This document shows, piece after piece, positions 22,917 through 28,751 of a stretch of 29,221 bases of DNA. The translations under genes and the position numbers were made by a program. Source of the DNA: an uncultured Candidatus Melainabacteria bacterium (GTDB taxonomy: Bacteria; Cyanobacteriota; Vampirovibrionia; Gastranaerophilales; Gastranaerophilaceae); assembly GCA_937898445.1 (NCBI GenBank), contig CALEJY010000004.1, forward strand, positions 1 to 29,221, in the 5' to 3' direction. Each line of letters starts with the position of its first letter. The first letter of the stretch is position 1. Below the pieces are notes generated by a model. It was given only the letters and a program-made list of their open reading frames with translations. It was not told where the DNA came from and made no database searches.

Positions 22917-23492
22917 ATGAAAAAAATAATAATTTTATTAGGAGCATCTGCTACTGGTAAAGATACGATAGCAAAACATATATGTAAAAAATATAATATC
23001 CCAATAGCCATATCTTATACTACAAGACCTATGAGGGAGAAAGAAACTCAAGGAGTAGAATATTACTTTATATCTGACGAAGAAATGGATGAAAAATTTA
23101 AAAATGGAGAAGTAATTGAACATACTTCTTATTATATCCAATCAGAAAATGTAACCTATAGATATGCTAATGTCGTAGAAGAATTTGAAAAAGGTGATTA
23201 TGTATTAACTATATTAAATCCTCATGGATTGGCTCAATTTAAAAAATCTCAATATAAAAATAATCTAGTATCAATTATGCTTGATTGTAATGATAGAACT
23301 AGGTTAATCAGAAGTTTGACTAGAGACGATAAAGTTAATGTAAAAGAAGTTTTAGATAGATATAAAAGAGATGAATTAGATTTTGTAGAAAATAAACCTA
23401 ACGTAAATTATGAAATTAGAACAGACAGACCTTTAGAGGAAGTCTTTAATAGTATAGATAAAATAATAAAAAAAATATTAAAAGGAGAATAA
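22917..23492 (+). CDS. gmk: Guanylate kinase (GMP/dGMP kinase)
   Basis: Phosphorylates (d)GMP to (d)GDP. Walker A GASATGKDT at residues 8-16; the GMP-binding segment ISYTTRPMREKETQGVEYYF (about 32-51) is diagnostic of guanylate kinase; the remaining core contains GEVIEHTSY (about 63-71) and the lid/Arg region (RTRLIRSLTRDD, about 128-139). At 191 aa the length is normal (about 190-205). The start at 22917 is chosen because AAAGGATGAT precedes it; the frame is open to 22878 but overlaps the upstream gene. It complements the reductase, dUTPase and nucleotidase encoded nearby. Confidence 0.9.
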   Translation: MKKIIILLGASATGKDTIAKHICKKYNIPIAISYTTRPMREKETQGVEYYFISDEEMDEKFKNGEVIEHTSYYIQSENVTYRYANVVEEFEKGDYVLTILNPHGLAQFKKSQYKNNLVSIMLDCNDRTRLIRSLTRDDKVNVKEVLDRYKRDELDFVENKPNVNYEIRTDRPLEEVFNSIDKIIKKILKGE

Positions 23493-23496
23493 CATT

Positions 23497-23823
23497 ATGG
23501 AAATAACAGTTTTAGTCACAATTCTTATAGTTATATGGGGAGCAATAAGTTTAATAAGCTTTTTTACAGGAAAATATATAATAAATAAATCTTGTGAAGA
23601 TAGAGAACTTATAGAAACGTTAATGAAAACAAAAAAAGGTAAAGACATATTAATAGCTTTTGGCAATACTTTTAGTGTGGCAATTACTTGCTTAATACCA
23701 TTAGTACATATACTTCCTTTAATAGGATTTACATATAGCTTTATAATAATGAAAAAAAATTATGATTCTTATAGAAGTTTAGTTATAAGTGCCGTAAAAG
23801 AAATAGAAGAATGTAACGAGTAA
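23497..23823 (+). CDS. Two-pass membrane protein, 108 aa
   Basis: Two predicted membrane spans: residues 3-24 (ITVLVTILIVIWGAISLISF) and about 57-84 (AITCLIPLVHILPLIGFTY). A charged soluble loop (CEDRELIETLMKTKKGK) connects them, and the C-terminus is helical and acidic. The ITCLIPLVH motif recurs as IKCFIPIYH in the next gene product, so the two are probably paralogues. ATG follows AAAAGGAGAATAAC. Function unknown. Confidence 0.7.
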   Translation: MEITVLVTILIVIWGAISLISFFTGKYIINKSCEDRELIETLMKTKKGKDILIAFGNTFSVAITCLIPLVHILPLIGFTYSFIIMKKNYDSYRSLVISAVKEIEECNE

Positions 23824-23882
23824 TATGAAATGAGATTTATATATGTTTATTGATAACGTTAGATATTTGAAAGGAGAATAAT

Positions 23883-24230
23883 ATGATGAAAATAATAATT
23901 TTAATATATCTTTTAGTAACATTAATTTGTTTAATTTTAATAAAATTATTAAGTGTAAAATTGTCTAAAAATAATTATTCTAAAGAGATATTTTCTATTT
24001 ATTTTGATAGCGAAGAATTAATAAATGAAGCAACAAAAAGTATGAGAACGCCCTCTTTTAAAGAGATAATTAAATGTTTTATACCTATATATCATTTTTA
24101 TACTATGGTATTAGCTATATTAAGCCTTATATATGTGAATAAAGTTCCAAATGTAATCAGAGATATAGCAGAAGAATTAAGAAAGGAAGAAATTGCAAAA
24201 AAAATGGAGAAATATTATGGCAAAAAATAA
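23883..24230 (+). CDS. Two-pass membrane protein, 115 aa, paralogue of the preceding one
   Basis: Spans at residues 3-24 (IIILIYLLVTLICLILIKLL) and about 62-82 (CFIPIYHFYTMVLAILSLIY), with a soluble loop (FDSEELINEATKSMR) and a charged C-terminal helix (EELRKEEIAKKMEKYYGKK). The IKCFIPIYH motif aligns with ITCLIPLVH of the neighbour. MM at the start leaves 23883 or 23886 as possible initiation codons. Its last 14 bases overlap the RecU-like gene, so translation is probably coupled. Confidence 0.7.
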   Translation: MMKIIILIYLLVTLICLILIKLLSVKLSKNNYSKEIFSIYFDSEELINEATKSMRTPSFKEIIKCFIPIYHFYTMVLAILSLIYVNKVPNVIRDIAEELRKEEIAKKMEKYYGKK

Positions 24231-24708
24231 TAACAAAATAGGGAAGAACTTTGAGATCAGGTTATCCAATAAATTTAATGAATATAGAAAAAATAAATTA
24301 GCCTTTATATCTAAAGTACCTACTGATTGGGTAGTTATTAGAGGAGTAAAAGGCAAGATTGCTACGGCTTACCCTAGAGGTAAGTCGGAGTTCTTAGATT
24401 ACTGTGGTTGTTTAAAAGATGGAGAAATAATATTTGTTGAAGCCAAAAGTTGTAACAATAACACCTCCTTCCCCTTGTCTAATATAAAACCTTATCAATT
24501 TGAATTAATAGAAGAATATTTAAACTATACAGATAAAGTTTATATGGTTGTGGAAATGAGACAGACAAATGAAACTTTTTTATTTAAAGCTCAATTACTT
24601 TTAAATTTTGAAGAAACTTATAATAGAAAAAGTATTCCTTTAAAATGGTTACAAGATAACTGTATTAAGGTTGATGATTTAGATATTTTAAAATATATAA
24701 AGGAGTAA
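24217..24708 (+). CDS. recU: RecU-like Holliday junction resolvase (PD-(D/E)XK nuclease)
   Basis: Cuts four-way junctions during recombination and genome processing. Visible elements in RecU order: IGKNFEIRL (about 7-15), LAFISKVPTDW (about 28-38), ATAYPRGKSEFLDYCG (metal-binding D in LDY), EIIFVEAKS with E75-x-K77 completing the PD-(D/E)XK core, FPLSNIKPYQ, and a strand KVYMVVEMR. At 163 aa it is slightly shorter than bacterial RecU (about 170-200) because the N-terminal tail is missing. ATG 24217 has GGAGA 7 nt upstream and is preferred to the in-frame TTG at 24193. Fits with ERF, SSB-like and RecJ-like genes. Confidence 0.85.
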   Translation: MAKNNNKIGKNFEIRLSNKFNEYRKNKLAFISKVPTDWVVIRGVKGKIATAYPRGKSEFLDYCGCLKDGEIIFVEAKSCNNNTSFPLSNIKPYQFELIEEYLNYTDKVYMVVEMRQTNETFLFKAQLLLNFEETYNRKSIPLKWLQDNCIKVDDLDILKYIKE

Positions 24709-24711
24709 AAT

Positions 24712-24948
24712 ATGCTTGAATTAAGATTAAAATTAAGAGTTACAAAAATTAAAAAGAAAACACAAGCAAGAGTTTTTAAAGATTTAAAAATAGGTGATGA
24801 AATTCTTTTATCTTCTACACTTGATAATTATGCAGGTTATCAAAAAATGTTAAAAGTAAAGAATCTCGTTACTGGAGAAGAAGATTTTAAATATTTTACT
24901 ATTATAAGTAACATACTCGATAAATTTGAATTTGAAGAAATTTCATAA
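24712..24948 (+). CDS. Hypothetical basic protein, 78 aa
   Basis: ATG follows AAGGAGTAAA with a 3-bp gap to the RecU-like gene. The N-terminus is strongly basic (LRLKLRVTKIKKKTQARVFKDLKIGDEI), then a beta pattern with LLSSTL and a terminal acidic helix (LDKFEFEEIS). The GDEI-LL element is a common beta-barrel-type start in small phage proteins, but I do not recognise a named family. Confidence 0.66.
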   Translation: MLELRLKLRVTKIKKKTQARVFKDLKIGDEILLSSTLDNYAGYQKMLKVKNLVTGEEDFKYFTIISNILDKFEFEEIS

Positions 24949-24954
24949 AAATAC

Positions 24955-24983
24955 TTGACAACAATATTATATTATGATATAAT
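24955..24983 (+). promoter_or_regulatory. Promoter cassette P5
   Basis: TTGACA 24955-24960, 17 bp, TATAAT 24978-24983, leader ATAAATATAGAAAGG identical in type to P2. Starts the last plus-strand unit (25009 onward). Confidence 0.88.
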
Positions 24984-25008
24984 ATAAATATAGAAAGGAG
25001 TGATAGAT

Positions 25009-25167
25009 ATGAAATGGTGTAATTATTTCAATTGTTGGTTTGATGATTTATTTGATATATATGATGAAGAGGTAATCTTTAATGAATGTAGTGATAATAT
25101 ATTTATTGATGGATTTGGAGAATGCTTAGATTGTGATGGTTGTCAATATTGCGAAGATATAGATTAA
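25009..25167 (+). CDS. Tiny Cys-rich acidic protein, 52 aa
   Basis: ATG at 25009 follows AAAGGAGTGATAG and promoter P5; stop TAA 25165-25167. The peptide has seven cysteines: C4, C9, C27 and a cluster CLDCDGCQYC near the end. Rich in Asp/Glu and Phe/Trp. This could bind one or two Zn ions and is similar in style to the products at 25169 and 28108. Being first behind a consensus promoter argues that it is expressed. Function unknown. Confidence 0.68.
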   Translation: MKWCNYFNCWFDDLFDIYDEEVIFNECSDNIFIDGFGECLDCDGCQYCEDID

Positions 25168-25168
25168 T

Positions 25169-25414
25169 ATGAATGTATATTGGTCACTTACGGAATTAAA
25201 AGAATATTGTGAAAATTCTAAATGTAGTGATTGTGAAATATTGGATGCTTTAAATATCTGTTTGAAGGCTAAAGAATGGAATGTAAATACTAAAAGTTGT
25301 GGATTTTGTAAGTATTATGATTCCTCTAAGCCTTCAGGACGGGTATGTATTAAAAGAAAGTGTAGAAGTTTCCATTCAGTATCTTGCAATTTATATGAGG
25401 AGGTGAATAAATGA
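25169..25414 (+). CDS. Small Cys-rich protein, 81 aa
   Basis: Begins 2 bp after the previous stop. Nine cysteines arranged as YCENSKCSDCEIL, ICLKA, SCGFCKYYD, VCIKRKC and VSCNLY. The second half (SCGFCKYYD...CIKRKCRSF) looks like a small zinc knuckle. The stop TAA overlaps the ATG of the following kinase by 4 nt. No named family recognised; adjacent genes carry related Cys patterns. Confidence 0.7.
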   Translation: MNVYWSLTELKEYCENSKCSDCEILDALNICLKAKEWNVNTKSCGFCKYYDSSKPSGRVCIKRKCRSFHSVSCNLYEEVNK

Positions 25415-25833
25415 GCAAGTTTATAATGCTTGTAGGGTTGCCCCGTACTGGTAAATCAAGCTATGCCAAACAATATTTGTGGAATAATAATGATACAATA
25501 ATTGTTTCTTATGACATTTTAGAAATACAAGAATATGGATATTTAAAAAGATTGACTGATAATAAATCTAATTTTATAGTTAATAAAGCAAAACAGCAAA
25601 TAGTGGAAAATTTAAATAAAGGTCATACTGTTATTTATGATGAATCAAATATCACTAAAAAGGGTAGAGTAGATATAATTTCTTATGTAAAAGAAAATGT
25701 TAAAAATATTGAAATTAATTGCGTTTATTTTAAGAAAAAATTCCCGTCATCACATTTTATATTTAATGGGTTCGAAAATTTTGAACCGCCGCATATATCA
25801 GAGGGGTTTGATAATATTGAAAGGAGAGGGTAA
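25411..25833 (+). CDS. P-loop kinase of polynucleotide-kinase/AAA_33 type, shortened
   Basis: Walker A is GLPRTGKSS (residues 9-17), followed by VSYDILEIQEYGYL (substrate-side acidic D), then TVIYDESNITKKGRVDII, the Walker B-like strand with the N and R typical of T4 polynucleotide kinase-type domains. The end HISEGFDNIERR matches the family's last conserved element. The lid segment (normally an Arg-rich helix between INCVYF and the EGFD end) is missing or very short, so the 140-aa protein looks deleted compared with the usual 150-170. It could phosphorylate nucleic-acid ends or a small molecule, but activity without a lid is uncertain. Confidence 0.75.
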   Translation: MSKFIMLVGLPRTGKSSYAKQYLWNNNDTIIVSYDILEIQEYGYLKRLTDNKSNFIVNKAKQQIVENLNKGHTVIYDESNITKKGRVDIISYVKENVKNIEINCVYFKKKFPSSHFIFNGFENFEPPHISEGFDNIERRG

Positions 25834-25834
25834 T

Positions 25835-26050
25835 ATGGAAATAAAAATTCTTCAAGTAGGAGACAAGGTTAAAATAGCAGAGGATTTATCTAATAAGTAT
25901 ACGGATGTAGCAGATGGTATGATTCAATACGCAGGTCGTGTTGCTACTATAACAAAATTATGTGCCAAATACGACCCAATAAACTTTAAATTAGATATAG
26001 ATAATGGAAGATATTTTTGGTATCCTGATGCAATGACTTTGGCAAAATAA
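25835..26050 (+). CDS. Small SH3-like (mib/herc2-type) protein, 71 aa
   Basis: ATG 25835 is chosen (AAAGGAGAGGG upstream) over the longer open frame that overlaps the kinase gene. The product opens EIKILQVGDKVKI, then GMIQYAGRVATITKL and LDIDNGRYFWYPDAM, a pattern of short beta strands with GDKV...G-x-x-x-T-I and a final W or F-W-x-x-D. This resembles the MIB/HERC2-like SH3 fold, which is frequent in phage hypothetical proteins. Binding role only; no catalytic residue. Confidence 0.66.
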   Translation: MEIKILQVGDKVKIAEDLSNKYTDVADGMIQYAGRVATITKLCAKYDPINFKLDIDNGRYFWYPDAMTLAK

Positions 26051-26066
26051 TTTAAGGAGAAAATAT

Positions 26067-26654
26067 ATGAATAGATTTGAATTTGATGATTATGATTATA
26101 TATCAAAATTTAAAAAAAAATTTTTTAAAGAGCAATTAGATCAGCATAAAAATAATTTAGAATGGAGTGGTAATATGGATATAAAAATAAAATATTTTGA
26201 AGGAGCAAAAGAATTAGAAATAAATCCTAAAGGAAATATGATAGATGTATATTCAAATGAAAATATATTTATCCCTCAATTTGAAATGGAATTAGTTCGT
26301 CTAGGATTTGCTATGGAATTACCTAAAGGTAAAATAGCTAAATTACATCCTAGAAGCAGCACATTTAAAACTTGGGGTTGTATGTTGGCAAATAGTGTTG
26401 GAATTATAGATGAAACATATTGTGGAGATAATGATGAATGGTTAGCACCTCTTGTATGTATTAACCCTAAAGATGAAGTTTCCGTACCTGTTGACGAATT
26501 TTATTCTAAAAAACAATATGGTACATTTATAAGAAAAGGAGATAAAATATGCCAGTTTGAAATTACCGATGCTATGGAGATGCCTACATTTATAAAAGTA
26601 GATACTTTAGGTAACAAAGATAGACAAGGTATAGGTAGTACAGGCACTAAATAA
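26067..26654 (+). CDS. dut: Trimeric dUTPase
   Basis: Hydrolyses dUTP to dUMP and pyrophosphate, keeping uracil out of DNA. Family motifs: 1 MIDVYSNENIFI (about residues 57-68), 2 HPRSSTFKTWG (about 95-105), 3 NSVGIIDETYCGDNDEW (about 108-130), 4 GDKICQFEI and 5 DRQGIGSTG at the C-terminus. Two in-frame ATGs have good ribosome binding sites: 26067 (AAGGAGAAAAT) and 26175 (GGAGTGGTAAT). The second gives a product of 159 aa, the usual dUTPase length, and starts MDIKIKYFEGAK like standard enzymes. The first adds a 36-aa charged tail with DDYDYISKF. Confidence 0.9.
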   Translation: MNRFEFDDYDYISKFKKKFFKEQLDQHKNNLEWSGNMDIKIKYFEGAKELEINPKGNMIDVYSNENIFIPQFEMELVRLGFAMELPKGKIAKLHPRSSTFKTWGCMLANSVGIIDETYCGDNDEWLAPLVCINPKDEVSVPVDEFYSKKQYGTFIRKGDKICQFEITDAMEMPTFIKVDTLGNKDRQGIGSTGTK

Positions 26655-26655
26655 T

Positions 26656-26862
26656 ATGACTAAAAAACAATTATATATATTACATGAATTAGTTATTAAA
26701 GAATTAAGAGAGATAAATCAAGAAGAACACTTTGTAAGTTCTAATGGAAATATATCTGATTCTGAATATTTTAGAATGAAAATAAATGAAGATTCATATA
26801 AAGAATTACTTATTCTTAAAGAATTATTAGAAGAACAATTTAAAAATTATAAGCAGGAGTAA
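26656..26862 (+). CDS. Small helical protein, 68 aa
   Basis: ATG one base after the dUTPase stop. Two helical stretches rich in Leu, Lys and Glu (KKQLYILHELVIKELREI and SYKELLILKELLEEQFKNY) joined by a short polar loop (SSNGNISDSEYF). This may form a helical hairpin or dimer. It ends NYKQE, like the EYKQE end of the next product; both genes end with similar AAGCAGGAGT or AAACAGGAGT sequences that double as the next ribosome binding site. Confidence 0.66.
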   Translation: MTKKQLYILHELVIKELREINQEEHFVSSNGNISDSEYFRMKINEDSYKELLILKELLEEQFKNYKQE

Positions 26863-26865
26863 AAT

Positions 26866-27072
26866 ATGAAAAATAAAATACTTGAATTTGTAAAAAATTT
26901 ATTGGTTGGTATTATATTCTCAGCTTTGCTTACTTTATTAGGGGTATTTGTATGCAATACCTCATTAGGAATAATAATATTATTAATAGTATTATTATTC
27001 ATATTCTGCTATGCCGTAGGATATTTAATAAGAATATTAATTAAATATTATAAAGAATATAAACAGGAGTGA
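26866..27072 (+). CDS. Small membrane protein, 68 aa
   Basis: Two membrane spans: residues about 12-30 (LLVGIIFSALLTLLGVFV) and about 34-58 (LGIIILLIVLLFIFCYAVGY), with a basic C-terminus ending KYYKEYKQE. AAGCAGGAG ribosome binding site lies at the end of the preceding gene. Could be a holin-like or anchor peptide by size and topology, but no lysis gene is nearby, so I make no functional call. Confidence 0.66.
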   Translation: MKNKILEFVKNLLVGIIFSALLTLLGVFVCNTSLGIIILLIVLLFIFCYAVGYLIRILIKYYKEYKQE

Positions 27073-27075
27073 AAT

Positions 27076-27429
27076 ATGAGAAAACTAAAACTTTTAACAA
27101 AATATAAACATTTTAAAGAAAAAGAGTATATGGTATTAGGAGTATCAACTCCAATATCGGAAGAATTTTCTTTTGCGATTGTTGCGGACCAAATCATGCC
27201 CGTAATACATACAGAAAAAGAAAGTTTTATAAATGTACTTATTACAACAGATTATAAAGATACAATGTATAGACATTTTAAAAGTGATTGGGACGGTAAT
27301 TTAGTAATATACATGGCTTTATATGATGATTTCAAAATCTATGTTAGACCATATGATATGTTTATGAGTCTTGTAGATAAAGAAAAATATCCAAATATAA
27401 AACAAAAATATAGATTTGAAGAGATTTAG
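27076..27429 (+). CDS. DUF1653-like protein, 117 aa
   Basis: Residues about 8-25 (TKYKHFKEKEYMVLGV) and the later VIYMALYDDFKIYVRPYDMF (about 78-97) match the pattern of DUF1653 (H-F/Y-K-G-x-x-Y-x-V-L-G ... V-x-Y-x-x-L-Y ... V-R-P-x-x-M-F). The usual domain is about 65 aa; here about 40 residues with no similar counterpart separate the two parts, which is unusual. Function of the domain is not known. AACAGGAGTGAA ribosome binding site. Confidence 0.68.
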   Translation: MRKLKLLTKYKHFKEKEYMVLGVSTPISEEFSFAIVADQIMPVIHTEKESFINVLITTDYKDTMYRHFKSDWDGNLVIYMALYDDFKIYVRPYDMFMSLVDKEKYPNIKQKYRFEEI

Positions 27430-27441
27430 TAGGAGGTAATT

Positions 27442-27801
27442 ATGGGCGATGAAATAATTAAAGTATTAAATCATTTAGGAGATAAATTTGGCATTGCTAT
27501 AGACTGGAGTTCGACAAATGTCTTACCATATCTCCAAGACTTAATGAATAGAATTGCTAAATACGAAATATATACAAGTATTGCATATATTCTTCTATTC
27601 GTTATAGTATCAATAATATTATATTTAACTGTAAAATTTGTGAAACAAGAGGATATAGCGGCTCTTGCTCCAATAGCTTTATGTATTTGGTTAGCTATTT
27701 CAGGAATAGGTATTTTTGTTGAAGTTATGGATATTATAGAAGTAACTACTATACCTGAGAAATACGTTATAGATATGATAAAATATGAAACACAAGAGTA
27801 G
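27442..27801 (+). CDS. Membrane protein, 119 aa
   Basis: A soluble N-terminus (FGIAIDWSSTNVLPYLQDLMNRIAKYEIYTS) leads into two membrane spans (about 47-65, IAYILLFVIVSIILYLTV; about 75-95, LAPIALCIWLAISGIGIFV). The W-S-S-T-N-V-L-P-Y-L-Q-D-L segment resembles small membrane proteins that I associate with Firmicute phages. Preceded by AGGAGGT. Function unknown. Confidence 0.68.
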   Translation: MGDEIIKVLNHLGDKFGIAIDWSSTNVLPYLQDLMNRIAKYEIYTSIAYILLFVIVSIILYLTVKFVKQEDIAALAPIALCIWLAISGIGIFVEVMDIIEVTTIPEKYVIDMIKYETQE

Positions 27802-27810
27802 GAGAATTAT

Positions 27811-28095
27811 ATGGAATTCAAAATAGGCGAGACTTATGGTGATAGTACCAGTTTATATTTTATATATTTAGATAAAACATATACTATAGGTGAATTTATT
27901 GATCAGGTACTTAAAGAAAGACCTAATGAATGGGGTTACATAAAAGTATTAGGAATAATAGAAAAATGTGAATATTCTAAAGGTAAATTATTAGATAATA
28001 AATTCACATCTAAAATATTATCTAAAAAGATAAAATATGTAGATGGTCATGGTGGATATGGATTAATGGATTATATTATTAAAATAGAAGAATAG
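27811..28095 (+). CDS. Hypothetical protein, 94 aa
   Basis: ATG follows TAGGAGAAT. Beta-rich protein: FKIGETYGDSTSLYFIYLDKTYT, a helix EFIDQVLKERPNEW, strands GYIKVLGII, and a basic middle with KKIKYVDGHGGYG. The pattern resembles small phage proteins with a DNW or NEW-GY core, but I cannot name a family. Closely spaced with its neighbours (9 and 12 bp). Confidence 0.66.
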   Translation: MEFKIGETYGDSTSLYFIYLDKTYTIGEFIDQVLKERPNEWGYIKVLGIIEKCEYSKGKLLDNKFTSKILSKKIKYVDGHGGYGLMDYIIKIEE

Positions 28096-28107
28096 GAGAA
28101 TAATAAA

Positions 28108-28362
28108 ATGAAAAAAATATTAAGAGAATACGAAAATATGAGATTTAGTATTTATAGCGATATATCAGATATAGATGCTTATAGACAAAATTATGAGGCA
28201 ATTAAAAAATATTTTAATAAAGAAATATCTTTTGAGAAATTTTATTCTTTAATAGATGGATGCCCTCCGAATTGTTGTTATTGGTGTAATGATATTTGTG
28301 ATGATTGCGATGTTAAAGGAGATTGTGAAGAATGTTGGAAGAGAGCATTGAAACAAGAATAG
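28108..28362 (+). CDS. Small Cys-rich protein, 84 aa
   Basis: The N-terminal 50 residues are helical and Arg/Lys/Asp rich. The C-terminal 30 hold nine cysteines (CPPNCCYWCNDICDDCDVKG, then CEECW), a dense zinc-binding cluster. Last gene of the plus-strand unit; a promoter-like sequence follows at 28374. Related in style to the products at 25009 and 25169. Confidence 0.7.
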   Translation: MKKILREYENMRFSIYSDISDIDAYRQNYEAIKKYFNKEISFEKFYSLIDGCPPNCCYWCNDICDDCDVKGDCEECWKRALKQE

Positions 28363-28373
28363 ATATAAAAAAG

Positions 28374-28401
28374 TTGACAATATTATTAAAATTATTAAAA
28401 T
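28374..28401 (+). promoter_or_regulatory. Weak or decayed promoter cassette upstream of the non-coding region
   Basis: AGTTGACAATATTATTAAAATTATTAAAAT: TTGACA (28374-28379) with cassette-like spacer and a possible -10 TAAAAT (28396-28401, 16-bp spacer), one mismatch from TATAAT. No gene follows before the terminator at 28587, so this would make a non-coding transcript. Confidence 0.45.
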
Positions 28402-28550
28402 TTTGTTAAATTGGAATATTTTTGATACCGTTTTGCATATGCTATGATATATGTAGCATATATGTAATAGCTATAAAATAGCTAACTGGAATATATGCGG
28501 AATGTTCATATCGAATATAGCAATTTGGGTAGGATATGGGCATTTTTAAA

Positions 28551-28570
28551 AAGTATATAAAAGTATATAA
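28551..28570. repeat. Tandem 10-bp repeat, two copies
   Basis: AAGTATATAA occurs twice head to tail with no spacer, followed by a related AATTATACAA. It sits in the non-coding region just before the terminator, and its A/T-only steps would open easily. Confidence 0.75.
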
Positions 28571-28586
28571 AATTATACAAAAAAGG

Positions 28587-28616
28587 AATAAGAGCCGAGG
28601 TTTTGGCTCTTATTTT
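28587..28616 (+). terminator. Bidirectional rho-independent terminator
   Basis: Ten-bp stem AATAAGAGCC / GGCTCTTATT with an 8-nt loop (GAGGTTTT), followed by TT on the plus strand. Upstream AAAAAAGG gives the T-run in the minus direction (CCTTTTTT), so it can stop transcription from both sides. Confidence 0.88.
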
Positions 28617-28621
28617 GGGTT

Positions 28622-28713
28622 AAAAAGGTTTATATAGATATAACGCATTTTTATAGAAAATGGTCAATGGCTAATCAAACTATCTATATAAACCATATAC
28701 AAATTTAAAACAC
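28622..28713 (-). ncRNA. Candidate minus-strand small RNA with long closing stem
   Basis: A minus-strand promoter (28720-28748) would start transcription near 28713. The transcript contains a perfect 14-bp inverted repeat (28627-28640 with 28681-28694) closing a 40-nt loop that itself holds a 6-bp hairpin (CATTTT / AAAATG), and it ends in five T beyond the stem (28626-28622), like an intrinsic terminator. Length about 92 nt, no ORF inside. Coordinates follow from the promoter and T-run, not from data. Could be a regulatory or plasmid-control RNA, or simply an oversized terminator of the ATPase gene. Confidence 0.5.
28627..28694. repeat. 14-bp perfect inverted repeat with 40-nt spacer
   Basis: GGTTTATATAGATA (28627-28640) and TATCTATATAAACC (28681-28694) are exact reverse complements. 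The A-run at 28622-28626 puts a T-run after the stem on the minus strand. Besides an RNA stem it could be a binding or recombination site. Confidence 0.9.
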
Positions 28714-28719
28714 TCTTAT

Positions 28720-28748
28720 ATAATACATTAAAATCCAAATTTTGTCAA
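28720..28748 (-). promoter_or_regulatory. Minus-strand sigma-A promoter in the convergent region
   Basis: On the minus strand TTGACA (complement of 28743-28748), 17 bp, TATTAT (complement of 28720-28725), one mismatch from consensus. It lies 3 bp after the ATPase stop codon and points away from that gene into non-coding sequence. Confidence 0.65.
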
Positions 28749-28751
28749 TAA

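Larger units (their letters stand above)
28408..28616 (+). ncRNA. Candidate plus-strand non-coding RNA
   Basis: No ORF of convincing size or ribosome binding site from the promoter-like element to the terminator (longest about 21 codons). Two perfect hairpins are present: an 8-bp stem 28437-28461 (ATATGCTA / TAGCATAT, 9-nt loop) and a 7-bp stem 28468-28484 (TAGCTAT / ATAGCTA, AAA loop). A tandem 10-bp repeat (AAGTATATAA twice, 28551-28570) comes before the terminator. Start near 28408 is extrapolated from the -10. It could instead be an AT-rich replication or transfer site. Confidence 0.35.

Noticed and set aside
24193..24216. TTG start for the RecU-like gene at 24193
   Set aside because: ATG 24217 has GGAGA at good spacing and begins where related resolvases begin.
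28363..28751. tRNA, CRISPR array or iteron-type origin in the non-coding region
   Set aside because: No cloverleaf with TTC loop, no regularly spaced repeats of 25-40 nt, and only one short tandem repeat pair were found.
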